From Gigantopelta aegis (Eukaryota; Mollusca; Gastropoda; Neomphalida; Peltospiridae): a DNA stretch of 64,000 nt. Each line of letters starts with the position of its first letter. The first letter of the stretch is position 1. Position numbers and translations under genes: made by a program. The stretch is taken from contig NC_054713.1 in NCBI RefSeq assembly GCF_016097555.1, positions 4,419,313 to 4,483,312 on the forward strand. Direction: 5' to 3'. This document shows, in pieces, positions 1-23,047 of this stretch. The notes under the pieces were generated by a model. That model saw nothing but the letters and a program-made list of their open reading frames with translations, made no database searches and had not been told where the DNA came from.

Positions 1-12506
<12,506 letters not shown>

Positions 12507-12526
12507 ATGTCTCAGGTGATGAAAAC

Positions 12527-12537
12527 AATAAAATAAA
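12527..12537 (+). promoter_or_regulatory. Candidate poly(A) signals for the GH20 gene
   Basis: Two overlapping AATAAA hexamers lie 21-31 bases after the stop codon. They fit a very short 3' UTR, but later AATAAA hexamers in the AT-rich flank could also serve. Confidence 0.4.
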
Positions 12538-12539
12538 TG

Positions 12540-14640
12540 AAATAAATGAATTAAACAAAACAAAAAGTGAGGCGCCCAACAAAACTTCCACCAGTGACGA
12601 TAATCAAATACTCGTATATAATAATAAAAAAAAATTCGGGGGGATGGAGGTGGATGGTGTGTGTGTCTAAAACCCAGTTGTATACGTTTGTTTTGTTTGT
12701 TTTTTGTAGTTGTTTTTTTATGGAGGTTTTGGATGGGTTATTTTTACAAACGTCTCATATTTTTACTAGTTACAAACAACAATATTAAGTTGATTATTAC
12801 TTTGATTGCTAAGTCCCTCTCTCTATTTTCATGTATTAACAACAAATGATTTTAATAATTAAAACAAACAAAAAAACATTTACGGATCTTTAAAAATTAA
12901 TATAAAGTACTGAAACGTTTTCCCGGAATCTTTGACTTCACGAAGTATTTCGATAATTGTATTATTAAATGAAAATAATAATATGTCTGTTATAAAGGGT
13001 CACTTGTATAACCAAAACGTTAGACTGTGTGGTGGCTTAAGGGTGGATAACTATGATGATATTGATTAATCTGTTACTTCCATTGATTAGAGTTATGTTC
13101 CCATTTGGTTTCCAAAATCCAGAAATATATCCGCAGAACTAATCTTCTGTTTGATTGTGATTGTTTTACTATTAGACTGCAGTCGACAGGGAAGAGTAGT
13201 CTATGTAGTTTGAAAACATGTATAACTTGTTAACAGTGAAGACTTACTTGTAGAAATTCCAGCTCATGCAAATATAGTGCTTGTAGTGTAAAATGGTTGT
13301 ACTCCGGCCAGGTTTAATAAGTGTATTTGTTTAAAATGAAATCCTGGGAGAAAGAGATGGGACCTATTTCACAAAAACATCGTAAGTTGACGTCTGCGAC
13401 TAGCAATTATAGCAGGCATTCATTTACACGTGTTTGACATCTATTTCACGAAGAAATTTACATCATTACAGAAGATGGAGCACGTGAAGGACAAAAGAAA
13501 ATGAAATACGTGTACTTTTTAACTATATTTGTTGTACTATAATAGTAATAAAAATTGTGGTTTAGTCGTAGAATTTATCTTTACGTGCTTACGATGTTTT
13601 GTGAAACTGGGCCCTGGACAACAGGGGTTGTCCTTTTCAGGATATGTTGCCGTAAGGCAGGCAAACGTGCATAAAAATTTCCTATATATATATCAATTAC
13701 ATTACAATATATGCAAACGTGAATAACGGAGTGCAACCTTTAGACATTGTATGGATGATAATTCAGCAATGCAGTGTTATAAACTTGACGATAATAAACT
13801 GATTGTGAATCATTTGCTATCATCTTTGATACCGCGCACAATCAATTTAATGAAATTAAGCTTCGACTGTTCGCAAGGTAGTAATAATAAACGTGATCTC
13901 GATTACTGTATACATGTATATATACAAACTATTTTTATACTGTCCATATATCAAACACTTTTTTTTACCAAGAAAGAAATTTGTGAAATTTGTGAAATGT
14001 TCTCTGTTGAATAAAAGTCTTTCAACTAACGTGGGTTTATGTTTTTGAATTATTTTTTGTGTGGTGTTTTTTATTCACATTATCTTACATGTATAATGTA
14101 GATGCAGATGCAGGGTCGTTTCAGGGAGGGTTTGCACAGCGTTTAAAAAGGACACAACGCATGCATTATATAGTTAGTTATAAGGGATTTATGTGCACAT
14201 ATACCACAAAGGTTTCACGCACGCCTGTCTTGGGCTTAATCTCTGACTTCGCCATTGACTGAGTCCAGGATAGGAGGAGGGAGGGGGTCAGTTTGAGGTG
14301 GACGGAATTTGGAATAAAGCCATTTAGTAAGGTCCAGCGACTGCGCGGACCGACAAATAGACACCAAGTAATAGCCGTGTTGTCATTGGCTGAAGTTCGA
14401 TTCCTTGTGTCTACCTGTTAAAAACCTACGTCTACAGAGAATAACTGCATCCCAATCATGTCCGGACTAAGAATTTAAACCCAAACGTAAGTTTGACTGC
14501 TCGGTCTAAAAGGTTTTAAGGTGATTTGAGCAATTGAACGGGCGCCAAAATGAAGTGTGTTGGACTATTTATAAAAAAAAAACTAAACATAAGAATTTTG
14601 AACTCGACCGAAAATTTTAAAGTCCAACTAAGCCCAAAAA
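12540..14640. other. Intergenic DNA, mostly unassigned
   Basis: AT-rich sequence after the GH20 stop. Apart from the MITE at 13359-13615 and scattered AATAAA hexamers (for example 14010), I see no gene. Short open frames here have no family signature. Confidence 0.4.
13359..13615. mobile_element. MITE with TTTCACAAAACATCG-type ends
   Basis: Imperfect terminal inverted repeats: GGGACCTATTTCACAAAAAC at the left, and the inverted GGGCCCAGTTTCACAAAACA at the right, followed by ATCGTAAG in both. A related single end occurs at 17629-17658. No open frame of note lies inside. Confidence 0.75.
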
Positions 14641-14680
14641 AGGAGGTTACCTGTCCTAGTTAAGGTTGGCGCAGCAGGAC

Positions 14681-15622
14681 TCATGGCGAGGTGATGGACT
14701 GTTCAGGCCTGATGTTGGGGAGTCCTTCAGCTAACAGCTGGATGTTTCTGTCGATGGCTCCTGGATAGATGTCCCACAGTACCATCTTTAGGATGCGATG
14801 AATGGTCGCGTTGGACATCGATGGCATCAGGAGTCCCTGCCTGTACAGTCCGTCCCGCTGTGCTGTTATGTAAAGTTGGCTTGAGTGGATGGCTGTCTGT
14901 AGCTGGTACTTCCCCTGTCCTGTTGGAAGTTGGCGCCATTGATCTTCTATCCACGGTCCCTTGAGGTGCTTGCTGTCAGAGAAATCCCCGATAACTGCTC
15001 CTCGATACTTTTCTGGAAGTTTGTCGCAGACGAGAATCCAATGGGGTTGGTCGGATGTTATCGGTATGATGGCCGTCGACATCTTCCTCCTCTTGGGCTC
15101 TCGATGGACCGACGCTGAAACAGCAACAACTGCCGGAGGTGCTGGTGGACTTGCCGGGGGGTCAGTAATGACCACGTGTCCCGTATCCATTTGAGCTGGT
15201 ACGTCTACAGGAAGGGCCGCTACTGTCAGTGGAGCTGACAGCTTTGGTCCCCCCTGGGCCGCTCCTGGCGAATGCTTCGGTCGAGTGGGTGGGGGCGGCC
15301 GCGCAGAATGAACCGCCCCCGGGTTTGGATCACCCTGCAGCGCCCCTGTCGGTCTCGTCCTCCTCTCCGGAACTGGTGGGGCCGCCCCTGGCGGTTGAGC
15401 CGCCAAGTTAGCCCCCCCCCCCCCCCCCCCCCCCCCCCGCGTAGTCTTAGGTCGCCGCCTCCGTCTTCTGCTGGGTGATCGACGCTTTCTATCCACGCCG
15501 TATATTAGCGTGATGGTCGCGGAGTCACCATTGTGCTCGACGCGATACTTAGACAAAAGCCCAAGCGTACGTAGCACAGCCCCTAAGGTGGGTGGGGAGA
15601 AATCACCACGTTCTCGGAACAC
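14681..15622 (-). CDS. Unrecognised GC-rich ORF, possibly mobile-element-derived
   Basis: An uninterrupted minus-strand frame of about 313 codons, markedly GC-richer than its surroundings. The N-terminal part reads GDFSPPTLGAVLRTLGLLSK, then an Arg block RKRRSPSRRRRRR, a Gly run from a poly-C/G tract, a Pro/Ala-rich linker, and a more globular C-terminal part with PHWILVCDKLPEKYRGAVIG. There is no in-frame ATG at the 5' end: an in-frame TGA lies just upstream of SSDEVVFRERG, and the nearby ATG (about 15627) is in another frame. It may be a retroelement gag/ORF1-like remnant, a retrogene, or an exon. I do not recognise the family. Confidence 0.35.
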   Translation of the reverse strand: MFRERGDFSPPTLGAVLRTLGLLSKYRVEHNGDSATITLIYGVDRKRRSPSRRRRRRPKTTRGGGGGGGGANLAAQPPGAAPPVPERRTRPTGALQGDPNPGAVHSARPPPPTRPKHSPGAAQGGPKLSAPLTVAALPVDVPAQMDTGHVVITDPPASPPAPPAVVAVSASVHREPKRRKMSTAIIPITSDQPHWILVCDKLPEKYRGAVIGDFSDSKHLKGPWIEDQWRQLPTGQGKYQLQTAIHSSQLYITAQRDGLYRQGLLMPSMSNATIHRILKMVLWDIYPGAIDRNIQLLAEGLPNIRPEQSITSP

Positions 15623-15683
15623 AACCTCATCGCTCGAGAGTCAGTACAGAAGTTCGCATTATATAGAAGACAATCTTTCCACG

Positions 15684-15800
15684 AAAACATTGGGGGCGAG
15701 ACGTAGCTCAATGGTAAAGCCCTCGCCTTATGGGCGGTCGGTCTAGGATCAATCCCCGACAGTGGGCCCACTGGGCTATTTTTCGAACTGGATAATAGTA
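15684..15800 (+). mobile_element. SINE head fragment
   Basis: Plus-strand tRNA-like head: GAGACGTAGCTCAATGGTAA, GGATCAATCCCCGACAGTGG, then GGGCTATTTTTCG. The body is missing. Confidence 0.8.
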
Positions 15801-15937
15801 AAGGCACTTAAATCGTCACAAGCTTCGATACTCCCGTTGTTATCCGCCATTTTATTTTTTTCAACTCAAATGATAGCCCCCGGAAATGGAGCTCGTGTTG
15901 AAGAGTTCTATAGAGAAAAGGGAGCTAACCTATTTTT

Positions 15938-16440
15938 GGTTTCGTGGTACATGCTATCCTGTCTGTGGGATAGTGCATAGAAAAGATCCCTTGCTACTAA
16001 TGGAAAAACGTAGCGGGTTTTACTCTCTAAGATTACATAGGGGCGGGACGTAGTCCAGTGGTAAGACGCTCGCTCGATCCCCGTCGGTGGGCCCATTGGG
16101 CTATTTCTCGTTACAGCCAGTGCACCACGACTGGTATATCAAAGGCCGTGGTATGTACTACCCTGTCTGTGGGATGGTGCATATAAAAGATCCCTTGCTG
16201 CTAATCGAAAAGAATAGCCCATGAAGTGGCGACAGCGGGTTTCCTCTCAATATCTGTGTGGTTCTTAACCATATGTCTGACGTCATACAACCGTAAATAA
16301 AATGTGTTGAGTGCATCGTTAATTAAAACATTTCCTTCCTTCCTCTAAGACTATATGTCAAAATCACCAAATGTTTGACACCCAATAACCGATGATTAAT
16401 TAATCAATGTGCTCTAGTGGTGTCGTTAAACAAAACAAAC
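15938..16440 (+). mobile_element. SINE-A split by a SINE-B
   Basis: The A body at 15938-16030 (GGGATAGTGCATAGAAAAGA) resumes at about 16341 with TCCTCTAAGACTATATGTCA and finishes with GTCGTTAAACAAAACAAAC. The B copy sits between, so B moved after this A copy was in place. Confidence 0.87.
16031..16341 (+). mobile_element. SINE-B nested in SINE-A
   Basis: It begins GGGGCGGGACGTAGTCCAGT, has a shortened head with GATCCCCGTCGGTGGGCCCA, the shared body, then the B tail AGTGGCGACAGCGGGTTTCC and GTTAATTAAAACATTTCC, ending in TTCC repeats. Confidence 0.9.
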
Positions 16441-16441
16441 T

Positions 16442-16585
16442 TTTTTAAAACTTTAAGACTGTATGTCAGAATTACCAAATGTTTGGCATTCAATAGCCGA
16501 TGATTAATAAATCAATGTGATCTAATGATGTCGTTAAACAAAACATATTTTAACTACCCACTGAGCTAGATTCCGCCCCTCATTT
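16442..16585 (+). mobile_element. SINE-A 3' fragment plus head fragment
   Basis: A second A tail (AATTACCAAATGTTTGGCAT to GTCGTTAAACAAAACA) is followed by a minus-strand scrap of head (CTGAGCTAGATTCCGCCCC). Confidence 0.75.
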
Positions 16586-16671
16586 TCACAATCGGCTATT
16601 CTCGTACTAAACACTCGTATCGTATGTCGTCGCCTTTAACCACCTAATAACCGTTTTAAACGTCTACCTTT

Positions 16672-16865
16672 CGATTTGGGTGGGATTTAACTCAGTCAGT
16701 AGAGCGCTCGCCTCACGTGCATGGAGTGTAGGATCCAACTACCTCGGCAGACACATTTTGGTTTTCCCGTTCCCAGTTGGTGCCCCACGACTGGTATATG
16801 CTGCCCTGTCTGCGGGAACGTGTATATTAAAAAAAAATCACATACCGTTAATGGAAAAACTATAA
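16672..16865 (+). mobile_element. SINE with a third head type
   Basis: The head GGGATTTAACTCAGTCAGTA and GAGCGCTCGCCTCACG with GTAGGATCCAAC differs from A, B and C, but runs into CACGACTGGTATATGCTGCC and the CTGTCTGCGGGAACGTGTAT body. The 3' end is lost. Confidence 0.75.
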
Positions 16866-16879
16866 CACATGGTTGTTTA

Positions 16880-17215
16880 CACATGTACGTGTGTTAACAA
16901 TTTCAAGACATAGGCCTACAACTGGCTGCTCCTAGGTGATGACCAGGTCACCAATGCCATACATCCAATGAAAAACTACACAATGGAAATCGATTACATT
17001 GTGACGTATAGTTAACCTGACAATCATGGGTCTGTGACGCGTAAGTTAGCTACAAGTACAACGGATGTAAATAACTTTTAGTCTAAAAAAATGTTAAAAT
17101 TTGCTTAAAACCTGGTTTTTGAGGATATGTAAGAAATAGAATAATACATTCGTGTCCGTAAGATACCATTTATCTCACAACTCGTTGTTTAAAAATGTAT
17201 CAAACTCATGTATTA
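16880..17215 (-). repeat. Dispersed repeat R, copy 1
   Basis: On the minus strand it matches 29995-30420 and 37140-37560 (ACATATCCTCAAAAACCAGG, GAGCAGCCAGTTG, TTTCATTGGATG segments). No protein-coding part seen; probably a non-autonomous DNA element. Confidence 0.7.
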
Positions 17216-17218
17216 TTC

Positions 17219-17627
17219 GCTATGTAAATACACGTAGTCACACGCGAGTAAGACATAAACAGTGTTTGTAAATATACGTAGTCACACGCGAGTAAGATAT
17301 AAACAGTGTTTGTAAATATACGTAGTCACACGCGAGTAAGACATAAACAGTGTTTGTAAATGTACGTAGTCACACGCGAGTAATACATAAACAGTGTTTG
17401 TAAATGTACGTAGTCACACGCGAGTAAGACATAAACAGTGTTTGTAAATATACGTAGTCACACGCGAGTAAGACATAAACAGTGTTTGTAAATATACGTA
17501 GTCACACGCGAGTAAGACATAAACAGTGTTTGTAAATATACGTAGTCACACGCGGGTAAGACATAAACAGTGTTTGTAAATATACGTAGTCACACGCGAG
17601 TAAGATATAAACAGTGTTTGTAAATTC
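17219..17627. repeat. 44-bp minisatellite
   Basis: Nine copies of a unit TGTAAATATACGTAGTCACA followed by CGCGAGTAAGACATAAACAGTGTT, with few changes, so it is young or homogenised. It stands about 65 bases before the TM-exon relic. Confidence 0.93.
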
Positions 17628-17628
17628 G

Positions 17629-17658
17629 GCCCAACGATGTTTTGTGAAACTGGCCCCA
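17629..17658. mobile_element. Single MITE end
   Basis: ACGATGTTTTGTGAAACTGG and the flanking GGCCC/GCCCC match the right end of the MITE at 13359-13615. No partner end was found nearby. Confidence 0.5.
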
Positions 17659-17692
17659 GGGAGGGTATTTAGTATCGTTGTTGTTGTTGCAG

Positions 17693-17765
17693 CTGATGCA
17701 AGCGGCGTCGTGGCTGCAGTTCTGATTATAGTCATTCTCATTTGCGCCATTTGTTTTCACATAAG
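17693..17765 (+). pseudogene. Relic TM exon, paralogue of the membrane protein at 38812-52482
   Basis: After the acceptor GTTGTTGTTGCAG, the frame reads DASGVVAAVLIIVILICAIC then FHIR. The intact gene's exon 5 (50728-50806) reads VVAISVVAAVLLIVVLICAV then CCGIR. Entry and exit phases are the same, and intron similarity (AAGAAA, TGAATGAA) continues beyond. The donor is AT where the intact copy has GT (ATAAG|ATAAGA against ATAAG|GTAAGA), so it would not splice normally. It is two codons shorter. This supports an old duplication of at least the 3' half of the gene. Confidence 0.8.
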
Positions 17766-17952
17766 ATAAGAAATGATTCTTAAATGAATGAACGAACGAA
17801 CAAAGGAATGAATAAAAGGATAATTCGGAATGTTTTCAAATTATTTTTAAATCACTGGCAGGATTCTGCAAGTAAGGTTTTGATTGGTGGACATGAGCTC
17901 CAACTGGCTGGTGTTAGATCCACATGTAATAGTGGTGCTAATTTTAATTAGA

Positions 17953-18200
17953 TTGGCTATTTCTCGTTCCAGCCAGTGCATCACCACTGGTATATCAAAG
18001 GCCGTGGTATGTGCCATCCTATCTATGGGATGGTGCATATAAAAGATCCCTTGCTGCTAATCGAAAAGAATAGCTCATGAAGTGGCGACAGCGGGTTTCC
18101 TCTCTCAATATCTGTGTGGTCCTTAACCAAATGTCTGACGCCATATAACCGTATATAAAATGTGTTGAGTGCGTCGTTAAATAAAACATTTCTTCTGACG
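17953..18200 (+). mobile_element. SINE-B, 5'-truncated
   Basis: It starts in GGCTATTTCTCGTTCCAGCC and runs through the body to the B tail GTGCGTCGTTAAATAAAACA. Confidence 0.88.
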
Positions 18201-18349
18201 TCGATGGCTTAATCGTTAACACATCAGCCTTAAGACAGGTGGGCACTGTTCACATCCCGACTCTCAAACAAAAGGCCATAGGCCCCACCACCCCGCTATA
18301 CTACATGATGTTTTAGAGTAACTGGTAACACTACTTATTTGTTACCAGG

Positions 18350-18575
18350 GCGGGATGTAGCTCAGTGGTACAGAGCTCGCCTGATGCGCGATCGATCTAC
18401 GATCGATTCCCGTCGGTGAGCCCATTGGGCTATTTCTCGTTCCAGCCAGTGCTGCTAATCGAAAAAGAGTAGCCTATGAAGTGGCGAAAGCGGGTCGTCT
18501 CTCTCAATAGCTGTGTGGTCATTAACCATATAACCGTAAATAAAATGTGTTGAGAGAGTCGTTAAATAAACCATT
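18350..18575 (+). mobile_element. SINE-B with internal deletion
   Basis: A complete head (GCGGGATGTAGCTCAGTGGT, CTACGATCGATTCCCGTCGG) is joined directly to GCTGCTAATCGAAAAAGAGT, with the middle of the body missing, and ends GTCGTTAAATAAACCATTCC. Confidence 0.87.
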
Positions 18576-18839
18576 CCATTCACTATTTGTTACTAGTGCT
18601 GGAGGGTATCCTGGAAATTTAAAATTTTTGCTGTGACGTCATACCCTCTAAGTTGTGTCCACCAAAACACTCACACATGCCGCAGTGGCATGCATTACAT
18701 ATCACGTCAAAGCTTTCGATCTACTGGACTACATGGCGTGTCTTTAGTGTAGGATATCCCCTAAAAATCTATGACTAAGTCATCATTAGGTGAGCATTTT
18801 CCCTTGTGTCTTCGAAAACTTTCTATATTGAATTTTCCA

Positions 18840-19320
18840 CAAGAGCACATCGCATGTCTGTCAACCGCTTGCTAGTTCCTCATAGTCTATACTATCGTAG
18901 TTTTCCTGTCACACCAGTATCATTATCCTGGCATCGCATGTTTTCCTCCACTGTCACACACCAGTATCATTATCCTGGCATCGCATGTCTGTCAACCGCT
19001 TGATAGTTCCTCATAGTCTATACTATCGTAGTTTTCCTGTCACACCAGTATCATTATCCTGGCATCGCATGTCTGTCAACCGCTTGCTAGTTCCTCATAG
19101 TCTACACTATCGTAGTTTTCCTGTCACACCAGTATCATTATCCTGGCATCGCATGTCTGTCAACCGCTTGCTAGTTCCTCATAGTCTACACTATCGTAGT
19201 TTTCCTGTCACACCAGTATCATTATCCTGGCATCGCATGTCTGTCAACCGCTTGCTAGTTCCTCATAGTCTACACTATCGTAGCTTTCCTGTCACACCAG
19301 TATTATTATCCTGGCATTAC
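18840..19320 (+). repeat. 84-bp minisatellite
   Basis: About five full and one partial copies of a unit starting CATCGCATGTCTGTCAACCG. Because 84 is a multiple of three, a frame stays open and gives a 28-residue repeat, but this follows from unit length and I do not call it a gene. Confidence 0.9.
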
Positions 19321-19406
19321 AATTAAACAAGGTGTGGGTTGTTTTTTTTAACATGATAGGGGTTTACTGAATTTTACTCTCGTAATCCGAAATATCGGTC
19401 TCAGAA

Positions 19407-19722
19407 AGAAAAAAATGTTTTATTTAACGAGGCACTCGACACATATTATTTACAGTTATATGGCGTCAGACATATGGTTAAGAACCACACAGATATTGAG
19501 AGAGGAAACCCGCTGTCGCCATTTTACGGGCTACACTTTTCGATTAGCAACAAGGGATCTTTTATATGCACCACCCCACAGACAGAATAGTACATACCAC
19601 GGCCTTTTATATATCAGTCGTGATCCACTGGCTGGAACGAGAAATAGCCCAATGGACCAACCGACGGGGATCGATCCCACACCGACCGCGTGCTCTACCA
19701 CTGGGCTACGTTCCGCCCCTAT
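19407..19722 (-). mobile_element. SINE-B, near full length
   Basis: Minus strand: head GGGGCGGAACGTAGCCCAGT, GGGATCGATCCCCGTCGG, body, and tail ending GTTAAATAAAACATTTTTTT. Part of the head anticodon-arm region is deleted. Confidence 0.9.
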
Positions 19723-20114
19723 CGGTCTCAGATTTAGGCTCTTTAGAAACGTTTATGTTTGAAGTTGATTCTAATTGAACTTTTACCACGGAATCCGACG
19801 GTGCCCACCGATATTTGATTTAAAAAAACAACAACAAAAAAACCTCAACATGATTCCCGGCCACTCCAAAACATGTTTAGGGTGAGTGCTAGCATGAAAA
19901 CTTACTTATATACTTAAATTATGTGTCAATTTAAATTAATTAAAGAATGGCTAATTCCACAAATAAGTTTCAGAATCCAAGATGGCTGCCATATTGAACA
20001 ACATTCAAAATGACCGATACAATGGTGAAATTGTCAGTCGTTTTATTATTATTATTATTATTATTATTTTTTTTTTTTTTTTGGGGGGGGGGGGGGCTAT
20101 GCTAGTCGTGTCGG

Positions 20115-20190
20115 AATTACCAAATGTTTGACATCCAATAGCCGATAGTTACTTAATCAATGTGCTCTACTGGTGTCGTGTAACACATTA
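20115..20190 (+). mobile_element. SINE-A 3' fragment
   Basis: AATTACCAAATGTTTGACAT through CAATGTGCTCTACTGGTGTC matches the A tail; the rest is absent. A T-run/G-run precedes it. Confidence 0.75.
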
Positions 20191-20227
20191 CCTTTTTTCT
20201 CTCCTGCTTTTGTTTTTAACACGAAAG

Positions 20228-20692
20228 GACAAACATCCGTATGTACAGAACATCAGCACCAACAGCAGACCGCCAACAACATATTCCATCTTAAGTAGTT
20301 TCCTTGATGTGCCAGCATACGGCGTCGGTGGTCCAATTGGGCTATTTCTCGCTCCAGACAGTTATCCTGTCTATGGGGTGGCGCATATAAAAGATCCCTT
20401 GCAGCTAATCGAAAAGAGTAGCCTATGAAGTGGCGACAGCGAGTTTCCTCTCTCAATATCTGTGTGGTCCTTAACCATATGCCCGACGCCATATAACCGT
20501 AAAATAAAATGTGTTGAGTGCTTCGTTAAATAAAACATTAACTATCTTCTTCCTTCCAGCATACGGAGCAAATGACATGATCTCGGAAACGGAGATACAA
20601 TATCAGTACTTTAATCTCCCATCTGACGGAGACGTACTGGCCACTATTCACGTACAAGAACCTTCAACGGATGGTACAGTACCGTATTGCTA
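20228..20692 (+). pseudogene. Relic cytoplasmic exon of the membrane-protein paralogue, split by a SINE
   Basis: The left part reads DKHPYVQNISTNSRPPTTYS up to DVP. The right part reads AYGANDMISETEIQYQYFNL then PSDGD and ends at TAA 20690-20692. The intact paralogue's last exon has REQHPYKR at its start and NIQYVDFPSDGEE further on, in the same order. The break holds a SINE (20323-20555), and the reading frame agrees across it once the duplicated CCAGCATACGG is counted once. The splice entry does not match the expected phase (deleted bases near 20221-20228), and the tail is much shorter than the intact 195 residues, lacking the tyrosine motifs and 10-residue repeats. Most likely a dead copy. 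Confidence 0.75.
20323..20555 (+). mobile_element. SINE-B inserted in the relic exon, 11-bp TSD
   Basis: It starts inside the head at CGTCGGTGGTCCAATTGGGC, lacks the middle CACCACGACTGG part, and ends with the B tail and TTCTTCCTT. CCAGCATACGG occurs at both borders (20312-20322 and 20556-20566), a classic LINE-mobilised target duplication. Confidence 0.92.
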
Positions 20693-20729
20693 ACTTACAG
20701 ACCACGCCCAGTGGTATCCGCTCGTGGTT

Positions 20730-21465
20730 TAGTGATGTTCCAATGATCGAGTATAATCGATAACTGACCGTTTTGGCTCTACCGATGTGAAAGTCTGTAA
20801 TCGATTGTGTGGAGAAATGGTAACTGTAATTATTCCTCCAGTTCAGATGATGGAATTTATGAAATATGCTGGGTTTGAGGTTTGCTTTCATGTGTACATA
20901 AAGAGAAAAAAAATAGATTAAATAGTTATTTAGGTAAAATTAGCCATTTGTAGGATCTAACCGGCCTCGGTGACGTCGTGGTTAAGCCATCGGACTACAG
21001 GCTGGTAGGTACAGGGTTCGCAGGCCGGTACCGGATCCAATCCAGGGCGAGTTCTTAAGGGCTCAGTGGGTAGGTGTAAGGCCACTACACCCTCTTCTCT
21101 CTCACTAACCACTAACCAACTAACCCACTGTCCTGGACAGACATCCCAAATGGCTGAGGCGTGTGCCCAGGACAGTGTGTTTGAACCTTAATTGGATATA
21201 AGCACGAAAATAAGTTGAAATGAAATAAATGTAGGATCTAAATCCTGGTGAACACGCCAAATATTGCAAATCTTTCTCATGTTAAATTTTCCCCAACCTT
21301 GAAAGGATACAGGAACGCAAATACGGTTTAAGTCTTATGTTAATATAATTCTAACCGATTGCATAATCAAAAGTTGATCGGTTGGTATCAACCGATTATA
21401 ATCAATGATCGATGATGAAATTTCAAACGATTCCCAACACACTATCGTGAATTAAGCATGTCCAT
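20730..21465. mobile_element. MITE with CGATTATAATCGAT-type ends, interrupted
   Basis: The left side has AATGATCGAGTATAATCGAT and the right side the related inverted AACCGATTATAATCAATGAT followed by AACGATTCCCAACAC. The ends look like a hAT-type non-autonomous element, but no clear TSD was found. A SINE-C sits inside. Confidence 0.55.
20959..21226 (+). mobile_element. SINE-C with 12-bp TSD
   Basis: It starts CCGGCCTCGGTGACGTCGTG and ends ATAAGTTGAAATGAAATAAA. TGTAGGATCTAA flanks it on both sides (about 20947-20958 and 21229-21240). This is the best-preserved C copy and defines the full element. Confidence 0.9.
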
Positions 21466-21479
21466 CCTGGGCACAATTT

Positions 21480-22740
21480 CTGAACTCGCCAGTGGCCGCG
21501 TTAGAGACAGACTGGACGGGGACTATAGCTGCAACGATTCTGTATAATCGTATCGAGATAACGACGACATCGTCGATATATCGATTTACGATAGCTGTAT
21601 CGCGATATTTATGATGCATGCATGTTCGTGTAAAAAAAAAAAAAAAAAAACCCTGATAAAATGTACGTACTTTAGAATATTCCCAAAGAATGAAATTATA
21701 ATTCCCACTTTCAGCATTTAAGGCGTCTATATTGTCATAGTGCTAAACTTCAACTTTATAACAATACGGATTATATCTTTATTTTTACATTTGCATTAAT
21801 TAGAATTAGTTAATTGGTAATCTGACGTCTGCCATGGTATCCACTGAGAGACATGCCAATCAAACCAATTAGTGTCAAGCACTAATTAAATATGTAACGA
21901 GCAACATAATACATTGCAATTTAATTGTTGCCACGGGTATTGCAGGCGTCTGAACGAGTACACCTTGACAACTGTATATTACATAGATACGTGTTTAGTA
22001 TGCATCTTATAAATAAGGATAATTTACCCATGAAAGACAGACTCAGGGAGAACAGATACTGTTCACACACTTTGAAGTTCTCTCACAACGCACAAACTCT
22101 ACTGGAAGATCCGAAAGACAGTTTTGTAACATAAGCAATGTCAACTATATCGGGAGACCTGTGTGTCATTCACCCAAGAGCTCTGACTTGCATATTATTT
22201 GTATCACCATGTTGGTAATTTATTAATCACGTTTCATGTTTGGAAAGTACAATACAAGAAACTACATCACCAACTTGAGATTTCTGTTGTTCATTCATTT
22301 ACATTCGTAAATTACGCGGTGTTAATATCCACAAAATGTCCTCGTCGTTGCTATTAAAAAGGGGTATTTTTAAAAGTTTTGTATCGCGATATAGGTTCCC
22401 CGTATCATAATATATTATTTTTAGCAGCGTCAACTGATTTGAAGGAACACTTCTATCACTATAAAAAAAATACATTAAATAAATAAGTTTATTTAAAACA
22501 TGAAATATTCGGATCACTTCAGTGTACTAAAGGTTATTTAATAATGCATCTATGAACACAGTTATGGAAACAAATCGAATCTAACATCGGAGTTTCCGAC
22601 CGACAACGAACCTGACAGACAGGGCGTATTGTAATATGAATTATCAGTCCCTAACCGGTCCACCTTGTGGGGACTATAGATTTTTTTTTCCTGTCCTTAT
22701 ATTCGTCTGTCCCATATATAGCTTATACCGGACTTTTTTT
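21480..22740. other. Intergenic DNA with AT-rich palindromic stretch
   Basis: 21540-21610 is rich in ATCG/CGAT and may be an old element end. No gene was recognised through 22740. Open frames of about 70 codons lack any signature. Confidence 0.35.
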
Positions 22741-22824
22741 TCGCCATGCCTCAAGATATTGAAATGAAATTTTCTACTTAGCTTTATAATGTATTGTAGT
22801 TACAAATAAAAGTTCAGATACTGC

Positions 22825-23045
22825 GGAAGCAAGTAGACATTGATGGGGAAGGGGGGGGGGGGGGCTAACTGATATCGAGGTCGCAAGCAAAATGTCTAGG
22901 TGGTCGGGGGTATGTCCCCCCCCGAAAATTTTTAAAAAGTAGATTTCCTGAAATGCTATTTCCTGCATTCTATAAGTAAAATTCATCTCTGCCTTAAGAT
23001 TTACTACCAATAATATTTTTGATTCAGAATTATTGAGGGAGGCTC
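22825..23045. repeat. Dispersed repeat, second copy of the 9760-10015 family
   Basis: It shares AAGCAAGTAGACA, GATATCGAGGTCGCAAGCAA and ACTACCAATAATATTTTTGA with the earlier copy. It contains G and C homopolymer runs and no coding sequence. Confidence 0.6.
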
Positions 23046-23047
23046 AA

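Noticed and set aside
17219..17627. Regular direct repeats resembling a CRISPR array, also at 560-1100 and 7205-7862
   Set aside because: Units are contiguous with no unique spacers, in a eukaryotic intron-rich setting; they are minisatellites.
18806..19326. Open frames with a 28-residue repeat
   Set aside because: They follow from an 84-bp tandem unit, a multiple of three. The DNA between copies is equally conserved at all codon positions.
21925..22134. A 69-codon frame, MLPRVLQASERVHLDN...
   Set aside because: No homology recognised, no splice or context support; similar chance frames are common in this AT-rich DNA.
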